DNA from: Flavobacterium sp.
GTDB lineage: Bacteria; Bacteroidota; Bacteroidia; Flavobacteriales; Flavobacteriaceae
Length of the DNA stretch: 64,000 nt
Direction of reading: 5' to 3'
Assembly (NCBI RefSeq): GCF_027483985.1
Contig: NZ_JAIXTJ010000042.1
Span: forward strand, 1 to 64,000
Part shown: positions 43,307 through 51,194 of the stretch, piece by piece
How positions within the stretch are numbered: position 1 is the stretch's first letter
How the letters are laid out: each line of letters begins with the position of its first letter
Program-made: the position numbers and the translations under genes
Notes under the pieces: model-generated
Database searches by the model: none
What the model was told of the DNA's origin: nothing
Seen by the model: only the letters and a program-made list of their open reading frames with translations

Positions 43307-44716
43307 ATGGAAGAAACTAAAAAATATATTCAGGCTTTTTTATCTCAAAATAAAATAGAAGTTCCACCAAGTAAATTATCACTTTTTGATGATTTTATTG
43401 CTAAGGAAGAGAATATTAATTCAGTAAAAATAATTCAAGAAAATCAAAAAATGATTATGGCAAATTGGAAATTAAAAACTCGAATTGAGGATATTCTTTT
43501 ACAACCAATTTCATTACCAAACGGAACCGTAAATAAAAAGTATGAAACAAAACTTGATTTTATCAAGTTAGGTTGGAATGATGTTATTTATTCTGAAATT
43601 AAAGATTTAGACGATTCAGGTCTTGAATTTAATAATGAAGAAGAATTAATTTTTGGTAATCCAATAATAAGTGGGGATTTAAAAATAAAATTATTGTTTA
43701 GAATTGAAGGAGAATTAGAAGATTCTATATTAAATGAAAAAATAATAACAATTATTATTAATCCTGACCCTAAATCTTTGTGGAAAGACATTGAAAGTGA
43801 TAAAAATGATTCGTATTGGAAAGAGGATAATGTTGCTATTTCTAGTGATTTTTTAGATAAAAATATAGTTATAGCTTCAAAACGCGGAAGAAGTCACGCT
43901 AATGTGGGGTCTTTTAGAGATGATGATTTTGCATTCAAGAATATCAACGATACAGGTTGGAGTGTTTTAGCAGTGTCAGATGGTGCTGGTTCTGCAAATT
44001 TATCAAGACAGGGTTCTAAAATGTCTTGTAATTTAGTACTATCCTATTTTGAAAAAAACTTTACGGTGGAATATTTAAAAGAATTTGATGAGAACCTTTT
44101 AAAACATCATAATAATAAAGATGAAGATTCTTCAAAGAAAATAAGTCATTTCGTTTATGACAATCTTTCAAAAGCAGCTTGGTTTGTTCATAAGGAATTA
44201 GAGAAGTTTGCGATTAAACTAGAAAGACCATTAAAAGATTTACACGCCACTTTAATTTTTGCCATAGTTAAAAAATATGATTTTGGATATGCAATACTAA
44301 CTTTCGGTGTTGGGGATTGTCCGATAGGATTATTAAACAAAGATTTAACCGAAATTAAATTAATGAACTGGTTAGATGTTGGAGAATTTGGGGGAGGAAC
44401 TCGTTTTATTACAATGCCAGAAATATTCCAAAGTGACAAATTTTCAACACGCTTTGGTTTTAAATTGGTAGAGGATTTCTCTTATTTAATGTTAATGACG
44501 GACGGTATTTATGACCCGAAATTTGTAGTGGAAGCAAATTTAGAAAAAATAGAAAAGTGGAACGAATTCCTTGAAGATATAAAAGGGAAAAACGAAGATA
44601 ATTGTAAAGTAGATTTCAATAAGGATAATGCAAAAATAGCAAATCAACTTTCAACTTGGATGGATTTTTGGAATCCAGGCAATCACGATGACAGAACACT
44701 TGCAATAATCTATTAG
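43307..44716 (+). CDS. PP2C-type serine/threonine phosphatase of the TerY triad
   Basis: A 469-residue protein. The C-terminal half (about 190-469) is a PP2C phosphatase: SHANVGSFRDDDFAF, VSDGAGSAN, GVGDCPIG, MTDGIYDPKF and the final HDDRTLAIIY, which gives the metal-binding aspartates. The N-terminal 185 residues are not recognised and might bind partners. It starts 3 bp after the vWA protein and ends 3 bp before the kinase gene. It probably reverses the kinase's phosphorylation of Ter proteins. Confidence 0.88.
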   Translation: MEETKKYIQAFLSQNKIEVPPSKLSLFDDFIAKEENINSVKIIQENQKMIMANWKLKTRIEDILLQPISLPNGTVNKKYETKLDFIKLGWNDVIYSEIKDLDDSGLEFNNEEELIFGNPIISGDLKIKLLFRIEGELEDSILNEKIITIIINPDPKSLWKDIESDKNDSYWKEDNVAISSDFLDKNIVIASKRGRSHANVGSFRDDDFAFKNINDTGWSVLAVSDGAGSANLSRQGSKMSCNLVLSYFEKNFTVEYLKEFDENLLKHHNNKDEDSSKKISHFVYDNLSKAAWFVHKELEKFAIKLERPLKDLHATLIFAIVKKYDFGYAILTFGVGDCPIGLLNKDLTEIKLMNWLDVGEFGGGTRFITMPEIFQSDKFSTRFGFKLVEDFSYLMLMTDGIYDPKFVVEANLEKIEKWNEFLEDIKGKNEDNCKVDFNKDNAKIANQLSTWMDFWNPGNHDDRTLAIIY

Positions 44717-44719
44717 ACT

Positions 44720-46231
44720 ATGAGTACAATAACAGTAAAATCAATTAACGATGCCTCAAAAACTTATCAGTTTGTAGATAATGGTGAGCCTATGCGTGGT
44801 GGTGTGAAAGATGTTTTTTTTAGTCCCGATAAAAAATATGTGGTAGCCATTTTTAGAGATAAACTAGATTTTAATCAAAAGGAAAGACTTCAAAAAATAA
44901 CTAATCATTATTTACCTCAAATTCAAAATAAGGAAGCAGGTGATTATTATTTGAATGAAGTATATAGATGGCCAACAGATGTTATTGAACATAATGGGTT
45001 AACGGGAATTATTGTACCAATATATAACTCTAAATTTTTCTTTAAAAAAGGCTATGAAACTAGTGATTTGATTCAAGGTAACGAAAAAAATGGTAAATGG
45101 TTTGCTGGAGCTAAATTTAGAAATCCACAATTTCCATTAAAAGTTGCGAAATCAGAATTAGGTGATTGGTTAAGCTATTTTCAAGTATGCGTTAATTTAA
45201 CTCGAGGTGTAAAAAAAATGCACGCTATGGGATTAGCTCATTCTGATTTATCGTATAATAATGTATTAATAGACCCAGTTGAAAAATCAGCCTGTATGAT
45301 TGATTTGGATGGGCTAGTAGTGCCGGGAATGTTTCCTGCTGAAGTAATAGGTACAGCTGAATTTATTGCTCCAGAAGTACTTTCAACAAAACATTTAAGC
45401 AAGACAGATCCTAATAGAAAATTACCAAATAGATTAACGGATTTACATGCTCTTCCAGTGCTTATTTATATGTTTCTTTTGCATAGACACCCACTAAAAG
45501 GCGGAAAAGTACACGATTTAGATACTGAAAAAGATGATTTACTTTCAATGGGTGAAAATGCTCTATTTATTGAACATCCAAAAGACGCAACAAATAGACC
45601 TAAATTAAATCAGATTTCTAAATGGGATTTGCCTTGGGCAGATATTGCAAAACTTCCTTATTCTATTACTGGTCCGTATTTGAAAGCTTTGTTTGATAAA
45701 GTTTTTATTGATGGTTTACACAATCCGATGCAAAGACCAACAGCTGAAGAATGGGAAATAGGTTTACTGAAAACAACCGATTTAATGCAGAAATGTCATA
45801 ATGTTTCTTGTGAACAAAAATGGTATGTCTTTGATAATACAAATACGCCTAAATGCCCATTTTGTGGTACTGCTCACAAAGGAACATTACCAGTTTTAGA
45901 TTTATACTTTCAATTTAAAGAATCTGTTTGGAAACCCGAAAATCATAGATTAATGGTTTATGATAATCAATATTTGTTTAAATGGCACGTTAACCGAAAT
46001 ATTACCAGAAACGAAAAAACAACAGCAGAACAGAAAGTTCCTGTCGGATATTTCACTTTTCATAATAATAAATGGGTTTTCGTTAATCAAAAATTAACAT
46101 CAATGAAAGATGTAACAGAAGATAAACAAATATCAATTGGTTCAATGGTAGAATTAACAGACGGAAAAAAACTGCTATTATCAAAAGAAGATGGTGGAAG
46201 AGTAGTAGTAATAACAATGGCAAACAAATAA
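44720..46231 (+). CDS. Protein kinase with zinc ribbon, TerY triad
   Basis: A 503-residue protein with an N-terminal Ser/Thr kinase domain (about 15-350). The catalytic loop is LAHSDLSYNNVL (Asp176, Asn181) and the metal-binding loop IDLDG (Asp197 in place of the DFG Asp). A GTAEFIAPEV segment matches the APE motif. A treble-cleft or zinc ribbon (CHNVSCEQKWYV...CPFCGTAHKG) follows near residue 375, then a C-terminal domain of about 100 residues that I do not recognise. Partner of the PP2C gene. Confidence 0.9.
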   Translation: MSTITVKSINDASKTYQFVDNGEPMRGGVKDVFFSPDKKYVVAIFRDKLDFNQKERLQKITNHYLPQIQNKEAGDYYLNEVYRWPTDVIEHNGLTGIIVPIYNSKFFFKKGYETSDLIQGNEKNGKWFAGAKFRNPQFPLKVAKSELGDWLSYFQVCVNLTRGVKKMHAMGLAHSDLSYNNVLIDPVEKSACMIDLDGLVVPGMFPAEVIGTAEFIAPEVLSTKHLSKTDPNRKLPNRLTDLHALPVLIYMFLLHRHPLKGGKVHDLDTEKDDLLSMGENALFIEHPKDATNRPKLNQISKWDLPWADIAKLPYSITGPYLKALFDKVFIDGLHNPMQRPTAEEWEIGLLKTTDLMQKCHNVSCEQKWYVFDNTNTPKCPFCGTAHKGTLPVLDLYFQFKESVWKPENHRLMVYDNQYLFKWHVNRNITRNEKTTAEQKVPVGYFTFHNNKWVFVNQKLTSMKDVTEDKQISIGSMVELTDGKKLLLSKEDGGRVVVITMANK

Positions 46232-46254
46232 ATATAACTTTTAAATTAAACAAT

Positions 46255-47247
46255 ATGAATTTACCAACTTGGCTAATAGCCGTTTTTGCAATAACTGTTT
46301 TAGTAATGCTTTTTATTGATTTAGGGATTTTTAATAAAAAAAGCCATTCGGTCACCAATAAAGAAGCTGTAATTTGGTCTTGTGTTTGGATTTCTTTAGC
46401 GATGATATTTAGCGGATTAGTCTATAATTTTGCGGGTGCAGCTAAATTTTATGAATTTCAATCAGCTTATTGGATAGAGAAAGCCCTTTCTGTAGATAAT
46501 TTGTTTGTATTTATTTTAGTGTTTAAATTCTTCGATGTAGCTAATGAAAACAAACATAAAGTATTATTTTGGGGTATTGTAGGAGCATTAGTTTTAAGAG
46601 CAATTTTTATCTTTTCAGGTGCTTATTTAATAGAATTGACTTATTTAAACAAACTACTAGGTCTTGCAGGAATTCAAGGTTTCGAATACGATATTAATAT
46701 AATTATGACTCTCTTCGGATTATTTTTAGTTTATGCAGGATTTAAATCCTGGTCAGCTGGTGATGAAGACGATGATGAAGATTATAATAATACTAGAGGA
46801 GCAAAATTAATTAGAAGATTCTTTAGTGTAAGTGATAAATATGTAGGAGATAAATTCTTTACAATTGAAAATGGTAAAAAATTAGCAACTCCTTTGTTAG
46901 TAGTTGTGGCTGTAATTGAGTTTACAGATTTACTTTTTGCAGTAGATTCTATACCAGCAATTTTTGCAATATCTAATGATCCTTTTATACTTTACACATC
47001 AAATATATTTGCAATACTTGGGTTGAGAGCATTGTTTTTTCTTTTAGATAATTTTATCCATTTGTTCAGTAAACTAACATACGGTTTAGCATTCATACTT
47101 TCATTTATTGGAATTAAAATGATAATTTCACCCTTCTATCATATAGATTCAGTTTACTCATTAATGGTCATTGGTGGTATTCTAGTTTTATCTGTGATTG
47201 CGTCTATTATGTTTCCTAACAAAGAAGAGGAAGAATTAGCAAAATAA
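46255..47247 (+). CDS. TerC-family integral membrane protein
   Basis: A 330-residue inner-membrane protein with about nine transmembrane segments. Family motifs: YWIEKALSVDNLFVFILVF, FAVDSIPAIFAIS (both with intramembrane acids, likely metal-binding), LGLRALFFLLD and LSFIGIKMI. TerC proteins are linked to metal handling, such as Mn2+ export or loading of exported metalloproteins. It anchors the Ter system in the membrane. Named by family only. Confidence 0.95.
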   Translation: MNLPTWLIAVFAITVLVMLFIDLGIFNKKSHSVTNKEAVIWSCVWISLAMIFSGLVYNFAGAAKFYEFQSAYWIEKALSVDNLFVFILVFKFFDVANENKHKVLFWGIVGALVLRAIFIFSGAYLIELTYLNKLLGLAGIQGFEYDINIIMTLFGLFLVYAGFKSWSAGDEDDDEDYNNTRGAKLIRRFFSVSDKYVGDKFFTIENGKKLATPLLVVVAVIEFTDLLFAVDSIPAIFAISNDPFILYTSNIFAILGLRALFFLLDNFIHLFSKLTYGLAFILSFIGIKMIISPFYHIDSVYSLMVIGGILVLSVIASIMFPNKEEEELAK

Positions 47248-47264
47248 TTTTTTCAAGATAGAAG

Positions 47265-48293
47265 ATGCAATATTCAATTGAGCGAAATAATCAAACTTTT
47301 GGTCCTTATGAATTAAGTGCAATTAAGACTTATGTATATGAGGGTAAAATATTATTACAAGATAAGGTAGTATCGGCAAATGGTGAGAATATTTCTGTTC
47401 GTGATGTATTAAAACGCAATAATATCAAATACAAAATAAAAAGCGGTAATATTTTAAGTCAAATTCAGTCTCTTGGACTGAATTTGCTTTTACCAAAAGA
47501 TTCTATTTCTTTTAAAACTTTAAAGCAGGATAGTAAACTAATAATTATATCTCTAAGTGGTTTAGCTCCAGCTTTTTTAATAAAAATAACCGGTGCAACC
47601 ATAGTAACTTTTTATGTAATTGCTTTATATTTTTCACTTATTTGGGGTTTGTTTTTTTATTCAGTTTTCAAAACATTTCAAGTTTCTATAAAAAAAACAG
47701 TCTCAATTTTCTTTACAGTACAAATTCTAATATTTTTCAGTGTTTTTGTTTTAGATATTAATCAATTCAATCCTTTTTATAAATTAATTGAAGATGTCAA
47801 TCCATTTATTAATAGGGTTATTGGTTTCATTTTTGGAGTTGGAATATTTGAAGAATTGATAAAATTAATTCCGGTATATTTTTTTATTAATTATTCTAAA
47901 GAACCATTACTTCCTCAAACGGTTGTATTCTATGGTTTAATTTCAGGAATTGGATTCGGTGTTTTTGAAGGTGTCGTTTACCAGATAGGCGTAAATTCAA
48001 AATTAGATTACAACACTTCTTTTTTTATGAATATTGCAAGATTAACATCACTTCCATTTCTTCACGCAGTTTGGTCAGGAATTAGCTCATACTTTATAGC
48101 TTTCTACTTCTTATATCCAACAAAAAGATATGCAATGTTTTTATTAGCAATCATAATTCCTGCAATTCTTCACGGGTTATATGATGTCTTTACTTGGTCA
48201 TTAATTGGACTTTTTATTGCTTATTTTGGTGTTGCATTACTTATCATTTATCTCAAAAAAGCAAAAGATTTTCAATCAAAAATTACATTTTAA
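47265..48293 (+). CDS. GYF_2 domain plus PrsW-type intramembrane protease
   Basis: A 342-residue protein. The first 55 residues (YSIERNNQTFGPYELSAIKTYV...) form a GYF_2 domain, which binds short peptides. The rest has about eight transmembrane segments and the PrsW motifs: FEELIKLIP, GFGVFEGVVYQ, LHAVWSG and LHGLYDV. PrsW-type proteases cut membrane proteins to release regulators such as anti-sigma factors. It lies 17 bp after terC, on the same strand, suggesting that it belongs to the Ter operon. Confidence 0.85.
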   Translation: MQYSIERNNQTFGPYELSAIKTYVYEGKILLQDKVVSANGENISVRDVLKRNNIKYKIKSGNILSQIQSLGLNLLLPKDSISFKTLKQDSKLIIISLSGLAPAFLIKITGATIVTFYVIALYFSLIWGLFFYSVFKTFQVSIKKTVSIFFTVQILIFFSVFVLDINQFNPFYKLIEDVNPFINRVIGFIFGVGIFEELIKLIPVYFFINYSKEPLLPQTVVFYGLISGIGFGVFEGVVYQIGVNSKLDYNTSFFMNIARLTSLPFLHAVWSGISSYFIAFYFLYPTKRYAMFLLAIIIPAILHGLYDVFTWSLIGLFIAYFGVALLIIYLKKAKDFQSKITF

Positions 48294-48306
48294 ATAAGAA
48301 TAAAAT

Positions 48307-48609
48307 ATGAATATCAAGCTCTTAAAACTATTCGTATCAATTATTTTACTATTATGCCTTTTTGATATGCCTTATAGTTATTATCAATTTGTCAGATTTG
48401 CAACTATAATAGGATTTGCTTATTTAGCTTTTTTAGCCAATAAACAAGCTAATAAGAATAGTGTTTTTATTTATGTCGGATTAGCCTTATTATTTCAACC
48501 GTTCTTAAAAATAGCCTTAGGCAGAACCATTTGGAATATAGTGGATTTGGTGGTTGGAGTTGCTCTTTTGTTTTCAATTTTTATAAGTAACGAGAAATTA
48601 AACAAATGA
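48307..48609 (+). CDS. Small membrane protein (DUF6804-like), paralogue of 27548-27844
   Basis: A 100-residue protein with three or four hydrophobic segments and the same LFDMPYSYYQF...RTIWNIVDL motifs as the protein at 27548. Presence of the family in both the two-component locus and the Ter operon, each under the same type of promoter, suggests a shared role. Its stop overlaps the next start by four bases. Confidence 0.8.
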   Translation: MNIKLLKLFVSIILLLCLFDMPYSYYQFVRFATIIGFAYLAFLANKQANKNSVFIYVGLALLFQPFLKIALGRTIWNIVDLVVGVALLFSIFISNEKLNK

Positions 48610-49409
48610 AATTTATTTATTTTCTTATATTCTATTTTACTTGGTTTCTTAGCTTTTCCCAAGTAAAACTCCTATCGTGGAATGTAGAAAACTTAGGGAG
48701 TTCAAAATCAGACAGTACTATAATTTATATTGCCAATACCATTAAAAACTACGATGTTGTTGCATTGCAAGAAGTTGTAGCTGGTGCTGGTGGTGCGAAA
48801 GCGGTAGCCATGTTAGCCGATGAACTTAATAGAAAAGGAGCAAAATGGGAGTATGTGGTTAGTGATCCAACCAGTAGTAGTGCCTACAAAACCGAGCGCT
48901 ATGCTTTTCTATGGAAAACAGCTAAAGTCAAGAAAATTGGCAAAGCGTGGTTAGAAAAAAAGTACCATCTAGAAATAGATAGAGAACCGTTTTATTGCAC
49001 TTTTGAATATAGCAAAAAGCAATTTACTCTAGTTAATTTTCACGCTATTACTAAAAGCAAACAACCCGAAACCGAAATAAAATACTTTAAGTTTTTACCA
49101 GCGCAATACCCTACTTTAAATTTGTTGTTTGTTGGCGATTTTAATTGTCCGCAGTCGCATACCGTATTTAATCCTTTGAAGAATATGGGTTATCAAAGTG
49201 CTTTTCGAAACCAAAAAACTTCCCTAAAAAAAGAATGTAAAGAAGATAACTGCTTGGCTTCTGAATTTGATAACATCTGGTTTAAAACTAGTAAGATTTC
49301 GTTAATCAAAGCAGAAGTAATTCATTTTTACAATAGCTTTGAAACCCTTAAAGAAGCAAGGCGCGTTTCAGACCACATTCCAATAACTTTACATTTTACA
49401 CTAAATTAA
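48606..49409 (+). CDS. Secreted endonuclease/exonuclease/phosphatase-family protein
   Basis: A 267-residue protein with a signal peptide (YFTWFLSFSQ). The EEP fold motifs are present: LLSWNVENLGSSK (Asn/Glu metal site near residue 25), VALQEVVAG, LVNFHAI, FVGDFNCP and the C-terminal SDHIPITLHF. The family includes DNases, sphingomyelinases and phosphatases, so the substrate is open; an exported nuclease is the simplest reading. The ATG overlaps the upstream stop (ATGA). Confidence 0.85.
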   Translation: MKFIYFLIFYFTWFLSFSQVKLLSWNVENLGSSKSDSTIIYIANTIKNYDVVALQEVVAGAGGAKAVAMLADELNRKGAKWEYVVSDPTSSSAYKTERYAFLWKTAKVKKIGKAWLEKKYHLEIDREPFYCTFEYSKKQFTLVNFHAITKSKQPETEIKYFKFLPAQYPTLNLLFVGDFNCPQSHTVFNPLKNMGYQSAFRNQKTSLKKECKEDNCLASEFDNIWFKTSKISLIKAEVIHFYNSFETLKEARRVSDHIPITLHFTLN

Positions 49410-49414
49410 GTTAC

Positions 49415-49460
49415 TTTACGGTTTCCCGTAAAATATAAAAAGTCAAAAGTGATACGTTTG
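49415..49460 (+). promoter_or_regulatory. Palindrome-21 bp-TAnnTTTG promoter, copy 3
   Basis: TTTACGG-TTTC-CCGTAAA (49415-49432), then the -7 box TACGTTTG (49453-49460), again 21 bp after CCGTAA. The spacer sequence is unrelated to copies 1 and 2, so the kept parts are the palindrome, the distance and the -7 box. It drives the lipoprotein gene at 49478. Confidence 0.75.
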
Positions 49461-49477
49461 TGAAAACAACAGTCACA

Positions 49478-49897
49478 ATGAACGTTTCAACTAAAATTAT
49501 TATAAGAATAGTTTTCTATCTTTTACTATTGCTACTCATAAACTGTAAAAAAAATCCGAATATAGTAGTAAGCAAGAAAGCGGCACTAAAAGACAATGCC
49601 GCACTAAGAGAAAGCACGACTCCACTTGATGCAATCAACTATCATACAGACACAACTTACCAATACGAAAACAGAACTGGCACCTCAGGACAGTATAAGT
49701 ACAACTACGACGTAAAAGGTTTTGATAGTAAAGGAAACGCGGTAACTGGCAACATTTCAATACAAGGTAAAGAAGGAATTGGTTATCTATTTGATACAAA
49801 TCAAAATAAAATAAAAGTTACCGTTGAATGGACAGGTCACGGAAAACTGAAAGCTATGGATAATCATAATAATCAATACGAACTTGAAGTAGAATAA
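49478..49897 (+). CDS. Hypothetical lipoprotein
   Basis: A 139-residue protein with a lipoprotein signal (YLLLLLLINCKKNPN). The mature part has a beta-rich YQYENRTGTSGQYKYNYDVKGFDSKGNAVTGNI segment of a type seen in small flavobacterial exported proteins. The frame is open from a GTG at 49460, but that codon overlaps the -7 box, so the ATG at 49478 is the start. Expressed from copy 3 of the palindrome promoter. Confidence 0.75.
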   Translation: MNVSTKIIIRIVFYLLLLLLINCKKNPNIVVSKKAALKDNAALRESTTPLDAINYHTDTTYQYENRTGTSGQYKYNYDVKGFDSKGNAVTGNISIQGKEGIGYLFDTNQNKIKVTVEWTGHGKLKAMDNHNNQYELEVE

Positions 49898-49935
49898 TAC
49901 ATTATATTTGTTTTACAAAATAAACATATCCTAAT

Positions 49936-50148
49936 ATGAAAAAAACACTTTTACTATTGAGTTTGTATTGTTTTACATCGTTTAACGTATTAAAACAGGA
50001 TGTTTATATTTGTGGTATAAATGGAGCTAAGAAATATCACTTAAAAGAAGATTGTAGAGGTCTAAATGCCTGTAAGCATCAAGTAGTAAAAAAAACCATA
50101 AAAGAAGTTAAAGACTTAGGATTAGAACTTTGTGGATGGGAAGATTAG
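49936..50148 (+). CDS. Small cysteine-containing exported protein
   Basis: A 70-residue protein with a signal-like N-terminus (LLLLSLYCFTSFN). The mature part, VYICGINGAKKYHLKEDCRGLNACKHQVVKK, ends in LGLELCGWED. Four cysteines would be set for two disulfides or a metal site. I recall similar short KYH...C.GL..C.H...LCGWE proteins in flavobacteria but do not know their function. It is 38 bp after the lipoprotein gene and may share its promoter. Confidence 0.65.
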   Translation: MKKTLLLLSLYCFTSFNVLKQDVYICGINGAKKYHLKEDCRGLNACKHQVVKKTIKEVKDLGLELCGWED

Positions 50149-50326
50149 TGGCAAAAGTTAGCTGTTGTACAATTGTAAAATCCAAAACCTAATAGCAGTT
50201 CCCCAAGTAACTTTAATTCAAAATAAACCAATAACGAAGAATTGTATTCCGTGCTCCGTTACTAAATGAATCCGTTTCGCGTTGTAATTGCAAAAAAAAA
50301 TTCTTGAAAAATCAGAAGCTTTTTAC

Positions 50327-50400
50327 GTACCCGGAGCCGGAATCGAATCTACCTGTCGGTAGACAGGCCGGGCGATTTCCCACAGCTGGCGCACAAATCC
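50327..50400 (-). pseudogene. tRNA-Leu remnant, copy A
   Basis: The 3' half of a tRNA-Leu (complement of GTACCCGGAGCCGGA and later TTTCCCACAG) is recognisable. A 20-bp insertion with the palindrome CCTGTC-GGTA-GACAGG splits the T arm. The 5' half is lost. A terminator-like hairpin lies on its 3' side. Confidence 0.6.
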
Positions 50401-50457
50401 TTTGAAGTTGTAATAACAAAAATAAAAAAAGCTTCTGAAAAATCAGAAGCTTTTTAC

Positions 50458-50556
50458 GTACCCGGAGCCGGAGTCGAATCTACCTGTCGGTAGACAGGCC
50501 GCACGATTTCCCACAGGTGTTTGAAACCAGCGCATCTAACCATTAATCCTATTGTC
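50458..50556 (-). pseudogene. tRNA-Leu remnant, copy B
   Basis: Compared with the intact tRNA-Leu at 50836-50915, most of the gene is present, including the anticodon region (GTGTTTGAAACCAGCG on the + strand). The same palindromic insertion breaks the T arm, and the acceptor 5' strand is lost. The stop codon of the GIY-YIG gene lies in its 5' part. A hairpin plus T run (AGCTTCTGA...TCAGAAGCT) follows on the - strand, like the terminator of the real tRNA. Confidence 0.65.
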
Positions 50557-50790
50557 TCTAATACTTCTTAATTTTTCTCTTCCGATACCACTTTTGAAAT
50601 ATTTTTCTCTTTCTCTAGCTTCACTTCTAGTTTCGTGCATTTCGGAATAAATTAAAACAAAGGGTAAGTAAGGTTTTGTGGTTTTATTTTTACCCGAATT
50701 ATGCTCAGACAACCTCCTATCAATATCACTTGGTAAACCTATATAAATGTAGTTTCTTGTTAAACTAGAAATAGCATAAGTGTAAAACAT
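50536..50790 (-). CDS. GIY-YIG nuclease-domain protein (UPF0213-like)
   Basis: An 84-residue protein with the GIY-YIG core: FYTYAISSLTRNYIYIGLPSDIDRRLSEHNSGK, then a conserved LIYSEMHETRSEAREREKYFKSG. This small single-domain type is widespread in flavobacteria; some members are selfish, most have no known role. Its 3' end runs into a decayed tRNA-Leu copy, and an intact tRNA-Leu lies 45 bp upstream. Confidence 0.88.
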   Translation of the reverse strand: MFYTYAISSLTRNYIYIGLPSDIDRRLSEHNSGKNKTTKPYLPFVLIYSEMHETRSEAREREKYFKSGIGREKLRSIRDNRING

Positions 50791-50806
50791 AAAACATTCT
50801 TAAATT

Positions 50807-50834
50807 AAAAAAACCTCTGATTTCTCAGAGGTTT
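50807..50834 (-). terminator. Terminator of tRNA-Leu
   Basis: On the - strand, AAACCTCTGA and TCAGAGGTTT pair with a TTTC-type loop and are followed by T residues, directly after the tRNA 3' end. Confidence 0.8.
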
Positions 50835-50835
50835 G

Positions 50836-50915
50836 TACCCGGAGCCGGAGTCGAACCGGCACGGTTTCCCACAGGTGTTTGAGACCAGCGCGTCTACCAA
50901 TTCCGCCATCCGGGC
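50836..50915 (-). tRNA. tRNA-Leu (anticodon CAA)
   Basis: Folding the complement gives a 7-bp acceptor (GCCCGGA / TCCGGGT, first pair G-U), D arm GGCGGAATTGGTAGACGC, anticodon loop CTCAAAC with anticodon CAA, a variable arm of type II length, and T arm CCGGTTCGACTCCGG. The discriminator is A73; CCA is not encoded. The anticodon stem (CTGGT / ACCTG) has one mismatch, so the functional status deserves a check. Confidence 0.88.
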
Positions 50916-51042
50916 TTAGCAGACAGAAATAACAACAGTCATTTCATCGCATTAAAATTGACTGTAACAACCAATTTGTTTTAACACGTTGCAAATGTAA
51001 AAAAATTTAATTCAAATTTTAAAGAAAATAGTTAAAAATATC

Positions 51043-51073
51043 CTTTCAGACTCGGATTTTATTTATAAATTTG
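51043..51073 (+). promoter_or_regulatory. Promoter of prs
   Basis: A TAAATTTG -7 box (51066-51073) with a weak CTTT at the -33 position (51043). The 50916-51194 gap holds this promoter and a leader of about 115 nt with a short ACCTCG/CGAGGT stem (51075-51117). Confidence 0.55.
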
Positions 51074-51194
51074 CACCTCGTTAAAACGACACACAACTAA
51101 CTAACTACATTCGAGGTATTTATGCCAATTTTACTTTATTTAAAACTAAAGTAATTTTTTAAAAATCTACTCCGAATTAAAACAACAAATTACA

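Noticed and set aside
36209..49409. A prophage or conjugative element carrying the Ter operon
   Set aside because: No integrase, phage structural or transfer genes and no flanking attachment repeats are seen.
50327..50556. Two further functional tRNA genes
   Set aside because: Both copies have the T arm broken by a 20-bp insert and lack the 5' acceptor strand, so they are remnants.
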